A DNA stretch of 64,000 bases from Chrysomallon squamiferum (GCA_012295275.1 CM022665.1:16903976-16967975); one strand, 5' to 3'; shown: positions 46,899 to 62,032, counted from the first letter of the stretch. Numbers and translations are program-made. Notes: a model not told the origin generated them from the sequence alone.

Positions 46899-47179
46899 AA
46901 TAAATAAATAAACAAATAAAATAATATATAAAAGTAAAATTAAAGTTATAGGAATATATGGAGGATATTTTACCTAATGTTTGCCTGTGTCTGTGTCACA
47001 AATTTGTATATTTTCCAGTGTGTATTAATTCAGTTTTAACTGTAAGATTCCACTACCTTTCAGTTTTAATTACAAAAAGTATTAACAGATAGAGATAATG
47101 CACATTTTATAGATTTACCTCTAATACTTGTCATCTTTTATTTAGAAGTAGTTTGAAAAAAAAAAAAAAATCAGATTTA

Positions 47180-47535
47180 ACTTTTGTAATGAGGGTCAGA
47201 TCTAGGTTTTCTGGGCCCACCAGCTAATTCAATTTTTGGAATATAAACCTAAACATAAATGTACACTGTATAATGTATCACCAAAGGAGTATAACTTTAA
47301 CAGCACACAGGAACATTTTAAATGCTAACTTTTCAATCTAATATATGTGTAAAAGTGTTTTTAGCTACTACAGCATGCCTAGAAGAAAAATAATGCATCC
47401 CAGTTTAATAAATATATTTTATTGCATTTATTTAATTAACAACACTTTCATTTTGGTCCTGGTTCTTTTGCCCCATGAATGTTTGGGCCCCTGTGCTGCA
47501 GCTAACACAGCCTATTGGGATAAGACATCCTTGGT
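47180..47535. repeat. Possible old dispersed repeat
   Basis: Contains GGGCCCCTGTGCTGCAGC and TGGGATAAGAC, resembling the segment near 10900-10960. An open frame across it (47345-47731) is low-complexity and unconvincing. Confidence 0.3.
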
Positions 47536-50500
47536 AATAATAATATTTTTATATATATTTATATATATATTTCATTGCAGTAACCCCCTTAATATCAAAG
47601 TTTACTTATTGAAGTATGAACAAAACAGTTTCACTATGTGCAGTTCCATATATTTTGTACACTTCTTAGTGAATGTTTTATTATCTTATAAAAACAATAC
47701 TTTGCTAATAATAAAGTATAACAAACATTAAAAAAATGTACGAAATTTATTTCTGTTTTTTCCTTGCATCTTGTATATGAATTTGAAATATAAAATTACA
47801 GAATGATGTAGTACTTTTGCTAACGATTGGCTTGTTGTAGTATATAAAACAATGATAAATTTTATTATTATTATTTTTTTTAAATGTAAGTTTTAATGTC
47901 ATAAATTCACAGAAAAATAAAAATAACAGCCTACTTGCTTATTCACACACTTCTTATATAAATACTCTGCTTTCTTACTAAAAAAACAATACTCTCCCCA
48001 CCCCCTGAAAGGAAACCAACATAAGTATACAGAATATATGTAAGCTGTATATTCACATGATCACAGATATACATTAATATTAAACTTCAAATGACTTGAA
48101 CTTGGTAGGCAAAACAATACATAATTATGTAACAAAATCTGGATTTCTTGTTTTATTTGTGGATATTTTATTTTTAAAAATAATGTCAGAATGTTTTCTG
48201 TATATTCATAAGTATTTGTTTGTGGGTGCCAGGAGACCAGATTATGTGAATAACAAATTATAAACACAATCTTTCTGTGACTAACCTTTCTTATTCAGCA
48301 GAGAAAAATCTTTTTAAATTTCAAAATTTATACACCTGACTCGATCTCATTTAAAACTTTAACTCTTTTTTATATGTTATATCTTAAAAAAATAATATTC
48401 TGTATATTTCATATAGGTGTCAAAAAAGAAAAAGACTGATAAATGGAATTTTTTTTTGAAAATATTACTTTAATAGGATTATTTTTTATTTTTATTTTTT
48501 TTGTTAATGACCTTGACAAAAGTTTTTATTTAAGCATTGGGTTTCTTTATTCAGTATCGCTCAGAAAGAATGTTTTAACTCAAAGAATAAAAAGAAAAAG
48601 AATTTTAGTAGTTTGTGGATAAATGATCTCACACTGAGTCAGTCCATTGTGTTTCCTTTCAGGTATTACCAATGTACAAAAAAAAAATTACATGTTTGAC
48701 ACCTAATACTAAAATACAGTACAAGTATACACAATATATTTAGGCTGTGAGATATATTCACACTAACATTTCAATAATACATTATTACATGGACCCTCAA
48801 GTTCAAATCAGGAAATTGTTTTGACATTTTCAGTAAACTTTTGCTTTCAGTTAACCATTTTTGACAAGAGATGACAAACATTCCTAAACATTTAACACAG
48901 GTTTGTCTGTTAAAATAATATTCTGAATAGTTATTGTTGTTTAATATAGCATTTTTAATTTTTCAGCAAGTAGTTAATTGTTATTATTTTACCTCTATAA
49001 ACAATTCTAGAATTTTATTGTTCAGTGATAACAGACATATTTATTAACTAGGGCAGGGCAGGTCATCTTATTTTTTATTTATTTATTTTTTATTTTTATT
49101 TTATTTTATTTATTTGTTTTATATGTCTGTTCAGCATGCAGGGAATTGATCTGAACCTAGAGTAATGCAAATGTTAGATTAATAAAAAGGGAGTCAAAAA
49201 TAATCAGCTGATAAGTTTAAGTCAGTGATTGAATTGATGAAATGAGCAAGAAATGATTTATTATATTTGTTTTATGTCTCTCCCTCTCTTCTTTAAAAGA
49301 CCTAAAATACAACAAATTTGAGTAATTTGGAAGTGATTGATTAATGAATTATTTCCAAGTCTAACCAGTGGCTGCATGATATAATAATTGTAGTAGTGAC
49401 ATCAGTCAAAAGGTGTCACTTTAAATCAATGATTTTCTACCTGCGTGGTCCTTTCAGATGCTTTGAAAATTCAGGGAAGGGAGATGTAAACACTATATAT
49501 TTATGGATTATGCTTACAATTTCAATGACCAGTATAACATTTAACCTGGGTGATTTGGTATTAAAATTAATTTCAAAATATGTCCTGAAAAAACTTACAA
49601 AAAAACCTACTACTAATGCTAATAATAATAATACAAAAATAATAATAAAATAAAATAAGATAAATAAGAACTACTGGTTGTTTTAATTATTCTGTACAGG
49701 AACATACAGATATACTTGTATTTTTGAAACAAATTTACTACCTGTAACTGGATTTGTTCCTGTTACCTCCGAGCATTGATGATAGTAAAGCATGAACATC
49801 ATTTGGATTGAGACAGAGGTGTCAAGATTCTTTAAGTGTGTGATTATATTGAGCTGCTGACAACCCAATCTAATTATAGCCAATGTTTAGCTCGCATGCA
49901 GGTATACATCAATAATCCTTCTCCCTTGAGTGATTTGTAAGCACCTAAATGACAAAGGACATTAAAATCTTTGTTCCTTTCGGCTATACATGTATTACTC
50001 ATCCACGTCTTTTGTCAGTGTAAGTGAGCTGAACAAAAATTGGAGGCCACATTGTTACTTTTGTTAAAAAACATTGATGGGTCAGTGATTTTCTTTAAGA
50101 ATGGAACCAATTCATTCCAGCCAACAATCAAATTGTTGTCAGGTGAACAGGTATAGTCAGGTAAGATCAAAAGATTAAGTGAGGTGGTCAACACAGGTCA
50201 GCGTCCAGTAAGTTAATCTACACTTGATTAATTTTCTTATTTTATCAGCAATTATCTTACCAAAATTGAATTTTTATATTTTACAATAAATGGTTGAATA
50301 ATTCATGTAAAAGACACAGTTGTTAGTGTTTTGGCCTTGAAATTAAGTTTTTATGAATTTTATTCATTGTACACAGACATACTTCCAGAAAAATACATCT
50401 ATCTACATATAAATACAGGGGAACATTTGGTTCAGTCACAGCACGTGTTAGAATACATGATTAGATGTTATTAATTTTGAGTTGCAGTTTTCTTTTCATT

Positions 50501-53330
50501 TAGATTACTAATACAGGGTTCATTTCAAAACTTAGTTGTCATTCTAGGCCTATTATAACATTCTGGATATTCCCTTCCTCTTTATCTTCCTTCGAAAAAA
50601 AAAAAGTTATTTTCAAAATCTTGTTTAATATGATGAACTGATTAACTCAATATTCCTTAAAAGAAAAATGTGAGCTTGAAAATTGGCTGACTATTATTAA
50701 ACTTGTGTTCTTTAAAAAAAAAAAATAATAAATTAAAGAAAGTTAGCTAATATCTGAATAACTCAGTATTCTTTTAAAACTGGGTCATTGTTATATTACA
50801 CAGCTATTTTTAAGCCGTAGATAATTAATCATTACTGTGATGAAAGCCCAGAGACTTGATGTGTAACAAATAACAGTAAACTATTGATGTTTGATTCTTG
50901 TTGGTACACTGCTTATTTAATATTTATGTATGAAATTATACTTAACTAGGTTCAGAAATAATTAACACATAAACAGACTTAGCAGTGTTACAAATCCTCT
51001 CAGCATTCTGTTATGTAAGCAGTTTCTCTGGCTTGTTACTCAGTGAGTGATATTTTAATTATATTATATTATTTTGGTCTTAAAGGCAGCTAATGTATAC
51101 ATTTATATCCATCCATACATATACACAGACTCGTGCCTGCACACACAAAGAGATATAAGACCTGCACAGTATTCTAGGAAGATAATGAAAAAACGTGTTT
51201 TAAGCAAACCTTGTTACAACAGATTGGTAGTTCTCCATTTTCTTCTTTTCATTATTATAAACAATCAACTACAGATAGAAAATATCACATATACAGATAT
51301 CTTACTGATATGTATGCACGAAACACATGTTATCTGAGATTATCGTGTATTTTCCAGTCCAAACAGAGATGCACAAAGAACTTCTATAGTGTGTTAAATT
51401 GATGTATTTTGTCTGTTCACTTAAATGTGAATTCTGTTTCTACATGCTTTTGTGACAAAGAGCAGGATATAGCCCATAGGTTTTTTTTTGGGGTGGTTGT
51501 TTCAGACTGATGTCATTTAAGTAATCCACTAATTGTTTTATCATGTAATTTAACACTGCTGTATCTAATTAACTGATTAATAATTAATTTTGACAGTATT
51601 AGACATTGTTAGTAAATCCACAATCAGTATCCTCTGAGATGAATATCAAATCAAGTCATGTTGTGGTCTGAAGGCTCTTTGCTGGGTTTTGAAAAGTGGT
51701 TGCCATTTTTTGCGTGTAAAATGTAAATATTCTTTTTAACAAAAAGGTTTTAAAAAAAAAAAAAAAAAATTAACAAAATTATATTAAAAAATAAAACAAA
51801 CCAAACAGCATTTTTGTTTTAGTTTAAAGTCATAAGAGTGTAAACTGTTTCAGTATTCTGATTTGTTGTCCAGTTAGAAAGTATATGATACGAGTCCTGT
51901 ATATATCTGTATAAATAATTTTATCACATTTAATTATATATGTAAGCAATTAAAAAAAATTTTCAGTAACAAACTAAACATAGTCACATTATTTAGTACT
52001 GTGAATTTTCTTTTTCTTTAAATTTATTTTATTTCTCAAAATAAATGAAGTGAAAAACAAATTAGTATGCATCTTTAAATTGCTTTGAGAACATATTCTT
52101 TAAGACTAAGATGTACATTTTGAAAAACTTGAATATCATTTAAATCAGTATTAAGGAAATGGTTTCCTATCTTTTCCTGTATTTTTAACCAGTCTTCAAA
52201 AAGGTTCTCTAACATTTAATGAAGTTTAAAAAATGAATAAAGGCAATTTCAAAATATTACTTATTTAAACCAGTATTGAAATTTGTCATCATTTTAACCA
52301 GTCTTCTCACCAGTTTCTTCTATCATTTTCACCGATTTGTAAAGTTTACAATCAGTTTCTGATTAATTAGTGAGAGTTTGTGGTCACATCCACTCATTTC
52401 TGATTAATTGGCAAATGCTTTTGGAGGTCATATTTACTATTTGCTAATTCAATTATTACAGATGGTTTTGGGTTCTGCCATGACCCACTTGGTCACACTG
52501 CTATAATTTAACATACACACAGTCTGCATCCTGTAGGAACACCTGTTTGTTTGCTGTTCACTTAAATTAATTCCTAAGGGACATGCTATGATTTGATCAG
52601 CCAACATTATGCCATTTTGTTATTTAAAGGTCATGTCTTAGATCCCATCAAAAAGCACATCTTGTTTCCAGAAGCTTTTCCCTTGCTAGATTCCTTTTGT
52701 GACTTAGAATTCCTTCTCTAATAACTTGATACCTTAAATTGTTTGATGTTGGTTGATCTTTCGTTTTCTGCTAGATGTAGATATTTCATTTACTTATTAA
52801 AAGATTAGGTGAGGGAAAACTGAGCCCTGTTTTTCCTATGAGAATAAGTGTGTGTTGGCATGGACAAACAAGATATCCACTTGAGATGTACTGGAAGAGA
52901 AAGTTGAGTGTTGTTTGTGTGTCCAGGCCTCAGCTCAAATAATGGTAGCCAGGGATAATATTAGGACAGACCAGGAGATGAGAGTAAACTGTTTGAAGTA
53001 ATCCAGTGACATCTGTTTGCAGTGATGGTGTGTCTTGTATAGTAAGCTAGCCAAATGTGATATGTTTTTCATGGTTTTATTTCATGATGAATATTTGGAT
53101 ACCAGGGAAACAGAGTTGTTATTGGTTTTAAAGCTGCATTATTATTATTATTATTATTAATCTAATAATAAAATGAAATGAAATGAAATGTTGTAGTACC
53201 TATTAGTAAACTGTACTAGAATCATATAGGGGCCTATACTGTTCTACTATGCCATATACCATTTATAATAACAGATCTTAAAATTTATACAGGCAGTTTT
53301 TCATAGATTTGCCCATAAATTAATAATAAA

Positions 53331-53362
53331 ATAAAATAAAATAAAATAAAATAAAATAAAAC
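53331..53362. repeat. (AAAAT)n repeat
   Basis: About six ATAAA/AAAAT units; the overlapping Phe/Tyr-rich minus-strand frame is repeat-driven. Confidence 0.8.
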
Positions 53363-53702
53363 AAATAAACAAACAAATATTATTAAAAAGTGAAAAACAT
53401 TAAATAAATTACAAAAAAAAAAGAAATAATAATAATAAAAAGGAGCAACTGAAAGGGCTTTCATTTCTATGTGAAGTTTATGTACATTTTTTTTTTCTTG
53501 TTTTCCAAATACAATGAATATTTTCAACTGCCAGGAGGATATCAGTGAAGTACAAACATGTAAAACTGAAATCCCATAACCTCTACACCTTTTGTCCATT
53601 TGATGATTAATACCTAGTCCTTTCATATACAGTTTCAAATAGAGCTGACATTTGATTAAAATTCCCAGTATAAATGTGTTTTTTGGGTTGTTGTTTTTTT
53701 AG

Positions 53703-53708
<6 letters not shown>

Positions 53709-53741
<33 letters not shown>
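53709..53741. repeat. (TG)n microsatellite
   Basis: About 16 TG units. Confidence 0.9.
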
Positions 53742-53744
<3 letters not shown>

Positions 53745-54605
53745 ATTATTATTGTTATTTTTTAATTATTATTTTTTCCATTTACACTAACTGCCATGTT
53801 AATTTTGACACCCAAACCTCTCCTCGTAATATACTCATCACAAATAACTCAACACGCTAACTACATACACTTTACAAATGGTATTTAAGGTGGTTTAAGA
53901 TAATTTCTTCTCCAAAGTATTATTGTTGTAACAGACCTTGCAAATAATAAAACAGACCAGACTCCTTAGGTTAGCATTTAAAATGCTTCATTTCATTTCT
54001 CACCATCTTCTGTATACATTTTCACTTAGAAAAGATTCTGAAGCTCTAGTCACGGAACATTAGCTGGAATTGGAAATAACTAATTTGTGAAACTGATTAT
54101 TTTTCTGACATTTGAAAGGAAAAAACAAAACAGAAAAACTATCCTTAAAATAATAAAACAAGAAGAATAACATTAAAACCTGAAACAATAAATAAATTAA
54201 ATGGTCTCTTAGATCATTGTGTTTCAGTTATAAATATTTACAAATATTCATTGTAGAACGTCTTTACTGGCTTGTAAAAAGAGCAGTTTGAACCAGTAAA
54301 ACTGGTAGTTCATTATTTCACAAAAGCAAGATAGCAGTTGTAATATTTAAAGCTTACCAGAATGTTTTTGTTTAAAATGAAGGCCTAATCCTTTATTTGC
54401 CAGTAATGGATCTTTCAGTTTATGTGATGTATTAGCAATGAAAATTTTTTAAATATTTTATTTTTATAATTTTTTTTATATATATATATATATATATTTA
54501 TTAGAATGAATGTTGCCTGCCATCCACACACACAACTGACAAGAATAATTTTATAATTAGAACTTCAATAGAACATTTAAGGTATTATTTGTTATTAAAA
54601 TGAGA

Positions 54606-54606
<1 letters not shown>

Positions 54607-54650
<44 letters not shown>
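54607..54650. repeat. (TTA)n microsatellite
   Basis: About 14 TTA units, followed by a 20-base poly-A run. Confidence 0.9.
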
Positions 54651-54651
<1 letters not shown>

Positions 54652-54769
54652 CAACACATCAAAAAAAAAAAAAAAAAAAATGATTCTTTGAAAATGTTTG
54701 ATTTGGATATTTAAACATTTTTCTCTGTGAGTGAATATGTATATGTGTGTGTGTGGATGTGTCTGCATA

Positions 54770-55250
54770 CATGTCTGATAATGGCATTTTCATGTTATGT
54801 GTGTCTTTTGTTTGTTATGTATGCAAGAAAAATCTGATTGTGGTCAATGAAAAAAATGTTCTGGATTAAAGGATATTAATAAGGGTATTATATTTTAATT
54901 GTAATTTGATAATCTTATTTGTGTTTGTCTGCATGCATGTAAGATTAATCTGCAGTCACACAAAAGACTAATTAAATAACTGCGGTAACAAAATGTAATT
55001 TGATCATCTTGTTCATTTGTGTATGTTTGTGAGAATAATTCTCTGTGATCAAACACTTAACATAACAAAATAAACTGAGGGAGATCGAAACTAGGAATTT
55101 ATATCAATACAACGTGCTTATATCATTATACATAATGTATGTTTTTAACGTTAATCCCTTTCTGATAACAAAATAAATGAAACCACTGGAACTGATACTG
55201 TGAAAGTATAATTTGATTATCTTGTTCATATATGTAATGTTGATTCAGTA
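54770..55250. repeat. Diverged tandem repeat, units of about 90-115 bp
   Basis: Three similar segments (GAAAAATCTGATTGTGGTCA at about 54827, AGATTAATCTGCAGTCACAC at about 54940, GAATAATTCTCTGTGATCAA at about 55032) alternate with recurrences of GTAATTTGATMATCTT (about 54901, 54995, 55208). A weaker match follows at about 55708, beyond the MITE inserted at 55306. Unit boundaries are approximate. Confidence 0.4.
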
Positions 55251-55305
55251 CTTCAAACTCTCACCAATATGAGAGAAAACAAAATAATCTGCAACAAACC
55301 AACTA

Positions 55306-55660
55306 CCGTATTCCCTCACTTATAACAGCATGCCAGTATAACATTTTTCAGAACAAGAAAAAGGTCTTTTTCACTTATATCACACCATTGTAAGGTTTTT
55401 CAGAAGAAAAAAAGGTACATTTCACTTGCAAAAGCTAGCCTTTACCAGATTTTCAGGTAAAAGGTCTGTTTCACTTCTAAAAGCATGTCTTTATAAGCAG
55501 GGGAAACTGAAATGTTTCCTGATATTTTGGTTCTGCAGCAGGAGTGCATAAATATAATACAATCAAAATCTGACTGATAATCAGTCGACTTGAAAAAGTC
55601 TGTTTCGCTTACATCTGTACCCTCACTTAATTACAGCATAGCATAAGTGATGGAATACGG
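55306..55660. mobile_element. MITE with TA target duplication, 355 bp
   Basis: The left end CCGTATTCCCTCACTTAT and the right end ATAAGTGATGGAATACGG are inverted repeats with one mismatch, each flanked by TA (55304-55305 and 55661-55662). The ends and the TA duplication fit a Tc1/mariner- or pogo-mobilised miniature element. No open frame for a transposase. An extra internal CCCTCACTTAAT near 55618 repeats the terminal motif. Confidence 0.75.
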
Positions 55661-56625
55661 TAACAGAAATATGAAGTCACTGAAACAGACAGATGGATGG
55701 TATCCAAGTATAATTCAATTACTTTATTCATGATGTGTTTCACTTTGAAATGAATGAACTGAAGTGACAATGGAGTTCAGGTTCTGTGGTTCTTCATGTG
55801 TGAAGAGCCATTTTAATTATGCAATAGCAATAGTCACCATATTGATTCCTCATCAACTTGTCTGTTTGCTTCATAACCATGCATAATTAGGTGATTTTAA
55901 AAAAAGAAGTATCTCTTTTTTGTAATTATTATTAATGCTAGCATCATAAATTGCATATAACCATTTTTGCTTCATATTACATTTTATATATATCTCTAAG
56001 TATAATCTGCCTCTTTCTATGTGTATGTGTGGGCATGGATGTGAGTGTGGGTATGTCTACTTCTATATTTATATAGTTTTTTATGTCTGTATCTGTATCT
56101 GTATTACTGTCTGTATCTATGTGTATATCTGTATCTGTATGTTATATCTGTTACTTTAAGATGTGTGTATGTGTTTGAGAGACAGTGTATATTTGTATGT
56201 ATTACAAGACTAGTATTACTTATTTTTGTTATCGCATTTTTTTTAATGATTAAATATCAATTTTTAACCCTTCAGCAGTGTAGTGTTGCTTTTAATGTAC
56301 AAAAAACTGTCTGAAAAGATGTATTGTTCCCATGCTTTTATCATGTTTCATCTCCTTATAAAACCTGTATTAAAACTGTTGAAAAAAAAGAAAGAAAGAT
56401 ACATTAAAAGAAGATACAATTACACATACTTGGTTATCAACAGAGTAATATTTTCAGTGTTTAAATATCATGTTTAAATTTTGTTGTATGTTATGTAAAG
56501 ATTGTTGTTCTGTGGAGGTTAATCCAAGCATTTCTGGGCATAACATGGGCTTAGCATGATGGTTAAATATTGTGAGTATAAATGTTAATTTTTGACTTGG
56601 GAATTTGTTAAAATTTCTGATTATT

Positions 56626-56657
<32 letters not shown>

Positions 56658-57795
56658 TTTTATTTATTTATTTATGTTTTTATTCTGATTTTGAAATTTT
56701 GTCATTACTCAAGATTTTTGAATTTTGTTATTATTTTTGATTAGTATATTCTTGGTATTCAGACAATTAAATGTATACCAACTGATTTGGTAGTATGTTT
56801 TAAACCAGCAGGAAATAATTATTACAAGGAATACTTTGATTGATTTTTATTTGTATACGTTCTGGTTGCAGTTTAAAGACAGTAAGATATGATTGTGTGT
56901 GTGTGTGTGAGCATTTGTAATTAACTACTACATATACAGATGCACACGTACACAGATATATACATACATTCACACATAGTATGTACCTTTTACTTTTCAT
57001 TCATAGGCATACACACAAATGCACACACACACACTCACATACACAAACAAACATACACAATACACAAAGTAAAATAGCAATTTTAGAAAAACACCAGTAA
57101 TTCAATATCTTTAAATAACTTGGGTTATAACAGGTTTCTATAACTGATAAAAACAAGAATACTGCTGCCAAGTTACCAGCCCATCCTTAACACACAATAA
57201 TTATATTCATCCTGTTATCATCCAATTTGAATTCCCACTGCTGTCTGGAATGTGCCTCAATTTGTCATTTGCTATTAAAAAAATGTGATAATATATGGAT
57301 ATAAATGTTTATGCATGCTGATGAATATTTTCTGAATATTTATGAATAAATAAAATGTTGCAGGTGATCAATATCAATAGCGTATGCATTTATGAGTCTG
57401 TCTGTCTGTGTGTCTCTCTGTCTGTTACTTACAAATAGATAAAAAGCTAAAAGTTACCAGTGACAATAACAGAGTTATATACATGTGTCTTTCTCTATCT
57501 GTCTCACTCTTTTTCCCCCCCCCCCATCAACTTGTTGTATGGATATTTCTATCTATCTCTCTATATATCTATCTATATTTAATGATTTTAGGATTTATTA
57601 AAAAATCACTTTAGTGTTTAATTGCTGGTTTAGATCATTAAAAAACTATTTTGAAAACAGTTTTTATTTATTTTGTACTTTTTGTAGGTTACAAGTTTAT
57701 AGGCAGAAATGAAATGTTCTGCTCTAGAGAGCGGTTAGTTGAGAAATAAAATAATTAATTTTATTTAATTTATATATTATTTAGGACTGCAGGAT

Positions 57796-57925
57796 AAAAG
57801 AAATAAGTATCAGCTTACTCCTGTCAGGTTGAATGCTGAGTGCAACTCAGCAATGCCACACTCCATTCACCATAACAAAAAACTTTGCAGAATAAAGCTA
57901 ATATCTTAAGTAGGTAACCAGTTAT
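57796..57925. mobile_element. Small repeat element, family shared with 62503-62645
   Basis: AAGAAATAAGTATCAGCTTA ... CATTCACCATAAC ... GCTAATATCTTAAGTAGGTA parallels the other copy. Ends are degraded. Confidence 0.4.
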
Positions 57926-57942
57926 GCCCTATATATCATTAC

Positions 57943-57943
<1 letters not shown>

Positions 57944-57990
<47 letters not shown>
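57944..57990. repeat. (TG)n microsatellite
   Basis: About 23 TG units. Confidence 0.9.
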
Positions 57991-57991
<1 letters not shown>

Positions 57992-60900
57992 TAGATGGGT
58001 ATGTTTGTGTGACTGTATATATATAAAATTACATATTTTTATATTTACTATTCAAAGACGGTAGATTTTATTATTATTTTTGTTTTTATTTTTATTGTTG
58101 TTTGTGGCAGTTATGATGGACATGTGGGGATTTTCCATAGTGTTTAGTACTCATACTACGTGATTTAGTTTTCATTCAAATTTCTTTTCCTTAGAGTGGA
58201 GGTCAGACAAACATTTCAAGTCCATACCAAGTGACAATTTTAAGAAATTTGATAAGTAACTCCCTCTTCTTTCTCCTGGTAGGAAGGTTCTCAATAGACT
58301 AGGTAATGCTTTGAAAACTGATGCAAGCACTCCTTTTGAAAGGGGGGGGGTATTTGCATTCTTTTTTTTTTTTAAATATTTGCTCATGGCTGGAATGGAG
58401 GTTTGTGTGAATGCAGCCATCTGTGACCAAACATTTATCATTCATAGCCAAGTGAAATTGAGCTTAAATTATTTATCAACTCAAGTAAAATGTGTTCCCT
58501 TTATTTTTGTATTGATAGAGCCTAGGCTTCACATAAAGTACAACCAAATTTCCCTTGTTCTTTCACCTGGCTTTTATTTCATCTGCTTTCTCCACCAGTA
58601 AATATCAAATGAGTGGACAGTTTTTTCTGGACCTTCTCATACCAGTTATGATACTGTAATGACAAGTTTCTGTTGATTAAATGTATACAGAGACATCTGT
58701 TCTCATTTGTGCTAGGGAACATTATCACAACAGTGTTCCCTCAGGCATCACTTGCTATAAGATAACTCCTCCTTGGTCATCTGAAGTGCTGTAGTCAGTG
58801 CCTGGTGTCTGGTTTATAAAGGTCATGGAATGGTTTTTCCAAACTTTAGGAAGGTCCACATAAAATATCCCTTACAGCTAATCAGTAATAGTTGTTCATA
58901 TAGAAAATTTTATCTCTTGGTACCATTACTAAAAAAATCCCATATAAATACCTGATATAGGCCATGAATTTTTAAAAATAAATTTCAGAACAAATTTTGA
59001 TTTGAATTTAATCAGAAATGTTAGGACACCAAGGCAAATATTTCTTAATCTTTATCAAGTTTTCATAGAAGTCACTAATGTTGATGCAACACACAGCTAT
59101 ATTATGACTAAACTATATTTCATTTAAATCATTAATACCTTGAGAGATAAAAATAAAAATAGAAAAATAAAATGTTTAGATCTCAAAATTTGCCATCTTC
59201 TAAGCTTAACACCTGTTTATTGCATTTTTCATTTGTATCTAGTTCAAAAGTTAGTTAAGACAATGTAGATACATAAGTAACAATACTGACCCTATTCCAT
59301 AAAAAATCACATAGATATGCAAATGTTGCCTCCTGGTGTCAGAATTATTCAAAACATTTAAAAAACACCAAGAAATATGTGTTTTTATAGATTTTACTCA
59401 ACATGGTCAGTGAATCAGTGGAATTTATGGGAAGGATACAGAAACAAATCAGGTAGAGCAGCCACTTGAGTTTTATTGCTGTGGAGCTTGTGCAAAAGTT
59501 ACAGGCACCAAGACCAGACAATTGCTGCCTGTGTACCATGATAAAATTCAAAGCCTACTGAGATGTTAATACTAAATAGTGCTATATTATAAAGCATTCA
59601 TTTATTTTTTAATTTTGAATTAGTTTAAAATTTGTGTATTTTGATTTTCCACTCAGTAAATAAATATTAGATACAGGAGCAGTGACAGGTTGAATTTGTA
59701 TACACTTTGTTGTAGCCTTTCATTAATTGATGAATGATTATTGAATCGACTCTGGTGGATTGATTTATCATTGTCAGACTGCTGTTTGTTAGTGTTAGCT
59801 CTGTGATACAGATTCAGAGGAGAATTGTGAATAATACATTCGCTTCTGTTATTTACATCTATACAATTAGTGTTCATGCTCTCTTATTACTCCTCGTTTT
59901 CTCTCAATCTTTCTGTCTGTCTGTTGTTCCTTTCTACCGTCCTATCATATTTGTTTCATTTTATGTGCTGTAGATATGTTTCAGTATATTTTTCTTTCAT
60001 TAATACATTAATTCCTTTTTTTCATCTGATACTGTCCATTTGTTTATCTTTCTTTCTCTTTTTCTCAAATTCTGTCTTCTGTCTTTCCTTTATCCTACTT
60101 TTCTTGTGCTCTCTCTCTTTCTTTGACTCTTATCTCTGTATCTCCAATCTTTATCTTCATTTTTTTCATGTTATTAAGTTGTCAAAACAAAATGTTATGT
60201 TATAGTGATTTGATAGATAACCCATTACTGCCACTCAGATTTAATTAAGGGATTTTTTTTTTTTTTTTTTTTAATATTAATTTTCCATGACCAAGAATGC
60301 ACACATGTTCCAGTCTTTGATAGTGCTGCTTGTGGTTGGAATGGTGAAAAAGGCACATCATTTCAAGACTATGTATTCTATGTCTTGCCATGCCAAAAGT
60401 AAGCTGCACCACACTCAAAACTAAACTTAGTATTTACTCTATGTAAATAATTTACTTACATATTGCCAAGATTTGTATAGTTAAAAAAGATAAAGGCTTT
60501 TTTTTATTTTATTTATTAGATAGTATAGAAAATAAAGCCAAGATAATAGAATGTAAAATGGCTTTAATATAATACACTGAATTCAGATTACAAACAAATG
60601 TCTGTCTACAACAGCATATACATATATTTACGTTTACATTGAAATACATTTGTTACCATGGTTATAAAATTATTTTATGGCTTCATAAAGGTGTTAAGAG
60701 AGATTAATAGGTTTTGATCTTAAGACATAATGATATTACTGGTTTATTGTAAGTGGTGAAATACTTGTGTTTCTTTTTGAGACTATTCTTCTAACTAACC
60801 CTGACTTTGATTCTTTTTCTTTATTTCTTCTGCTTCTCTTTATGCCTCACTCTGATTTGTGTAATTGTTCATTTGCACTTCCATTAATTTTATTTTTTAT

Positions 60901-61685
60901 ATATATATATATATATTGTTTTAATCATGTTTGCTCTATTACTATTTTTCTTCTTTCTTTCACTTTTTAAATCTGTTTTTCTTTTCTTTATTTTTCTTTT
61001 CTTTATCGGCATTTCTTTATTATATTTTCATTTGGTATAAAAAATAGGGAAAATACTCTATTACATAATGATATACAGTGCTGTTGTATCCATTTCTCCA
61101 TTATATTTCCATATAAATATAAAAAACAGAGAAAATGCTGTATAAAATAATGACATACGGTACTGTCTAATCTCTGGATAATCTCTGTATATCAGTGTTC
61201 ATTAGACAGACAGTTGTAGTGCTTAACAAGAGGGTTGATGGTGTGATACAGCTATATATAGTATAATCATGTTAAATATTGCCACAAGCTTTTCCTGTCA
61301 CTTTCTGAGTGGCTGAGAGAACTTCCAGAGTTGTTTACTTAAGATAAAATTCAAGGTGGCATTGTGGAGAAAAACATAAAGCGTAAATTATTCATAATTT
61401 TCTTAATTTTCATTTCTCTTTAAATATGCTCCTTAAGCAGTGTTCATACCAAACAACTTGTACTAACAATCTGTCACTAGTGATTTTTGGTTTCTAATAT
61501 ACATTTTCTATATACATTCGTAGCTTATGGTTTGTTAATACTTAAAATCAAATTCAGCCTTGAAAAGCTGGTTTTGACGAATTCACGTTTGCACCAAGTC
61601 TTAAAAAGTAAGAATTAATAGTGTGAAAATAACCAAATATTTGATATGAAATTAGTTTAAAATAGTTTGCCAAAAAATAAAAATA

Positions 61686-61686
61686 A

Positions 61687-61743
<57 letters not shown>
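61686..61743. repeat. (AAT)n microsatellite
   Basis: About 19 AAT units followed by TAAATAAATAAATA. Confidence 0.9.
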
Positions 61744-62032
61744 TAATAAATAAATAAATATAAAATAAACTCATACTTTTCTGTAAAATGAGTAACTGAA
61801 CAATTTACATGTAAAACAGAACATTCTAAATGAATGTTAACTACATCTTTTAATGTTTATTAAATGTTCTATATTGTTGAGACAAAACTTAATGCTACAC
61901 TATGAACTATTCCACTGAACAGCAGTAAGTCCATTTTACAATCACCTTCCCTTAGAAAGGATAACATCCATAGATTAACAGTCTGAGAAGGATTAATCTT
62001 GATACCAGTTATGTCCCTAACCAGCTGTTTAA

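Noticed and set aside
53285-53638. 117-codon minus-strand frame
   Set aside because: Half of it translates an AAAAT repeat and poly-A; the rest shows no known motif.
58172-58601. Frames on both strands near a poly-G/poly-T run, with a plus-strand reading that looks partly protein-like
   Set aside because: Interrupted by a stop and by homopolymers, with no family match; may be an old transposon fragment but cannot be supported.
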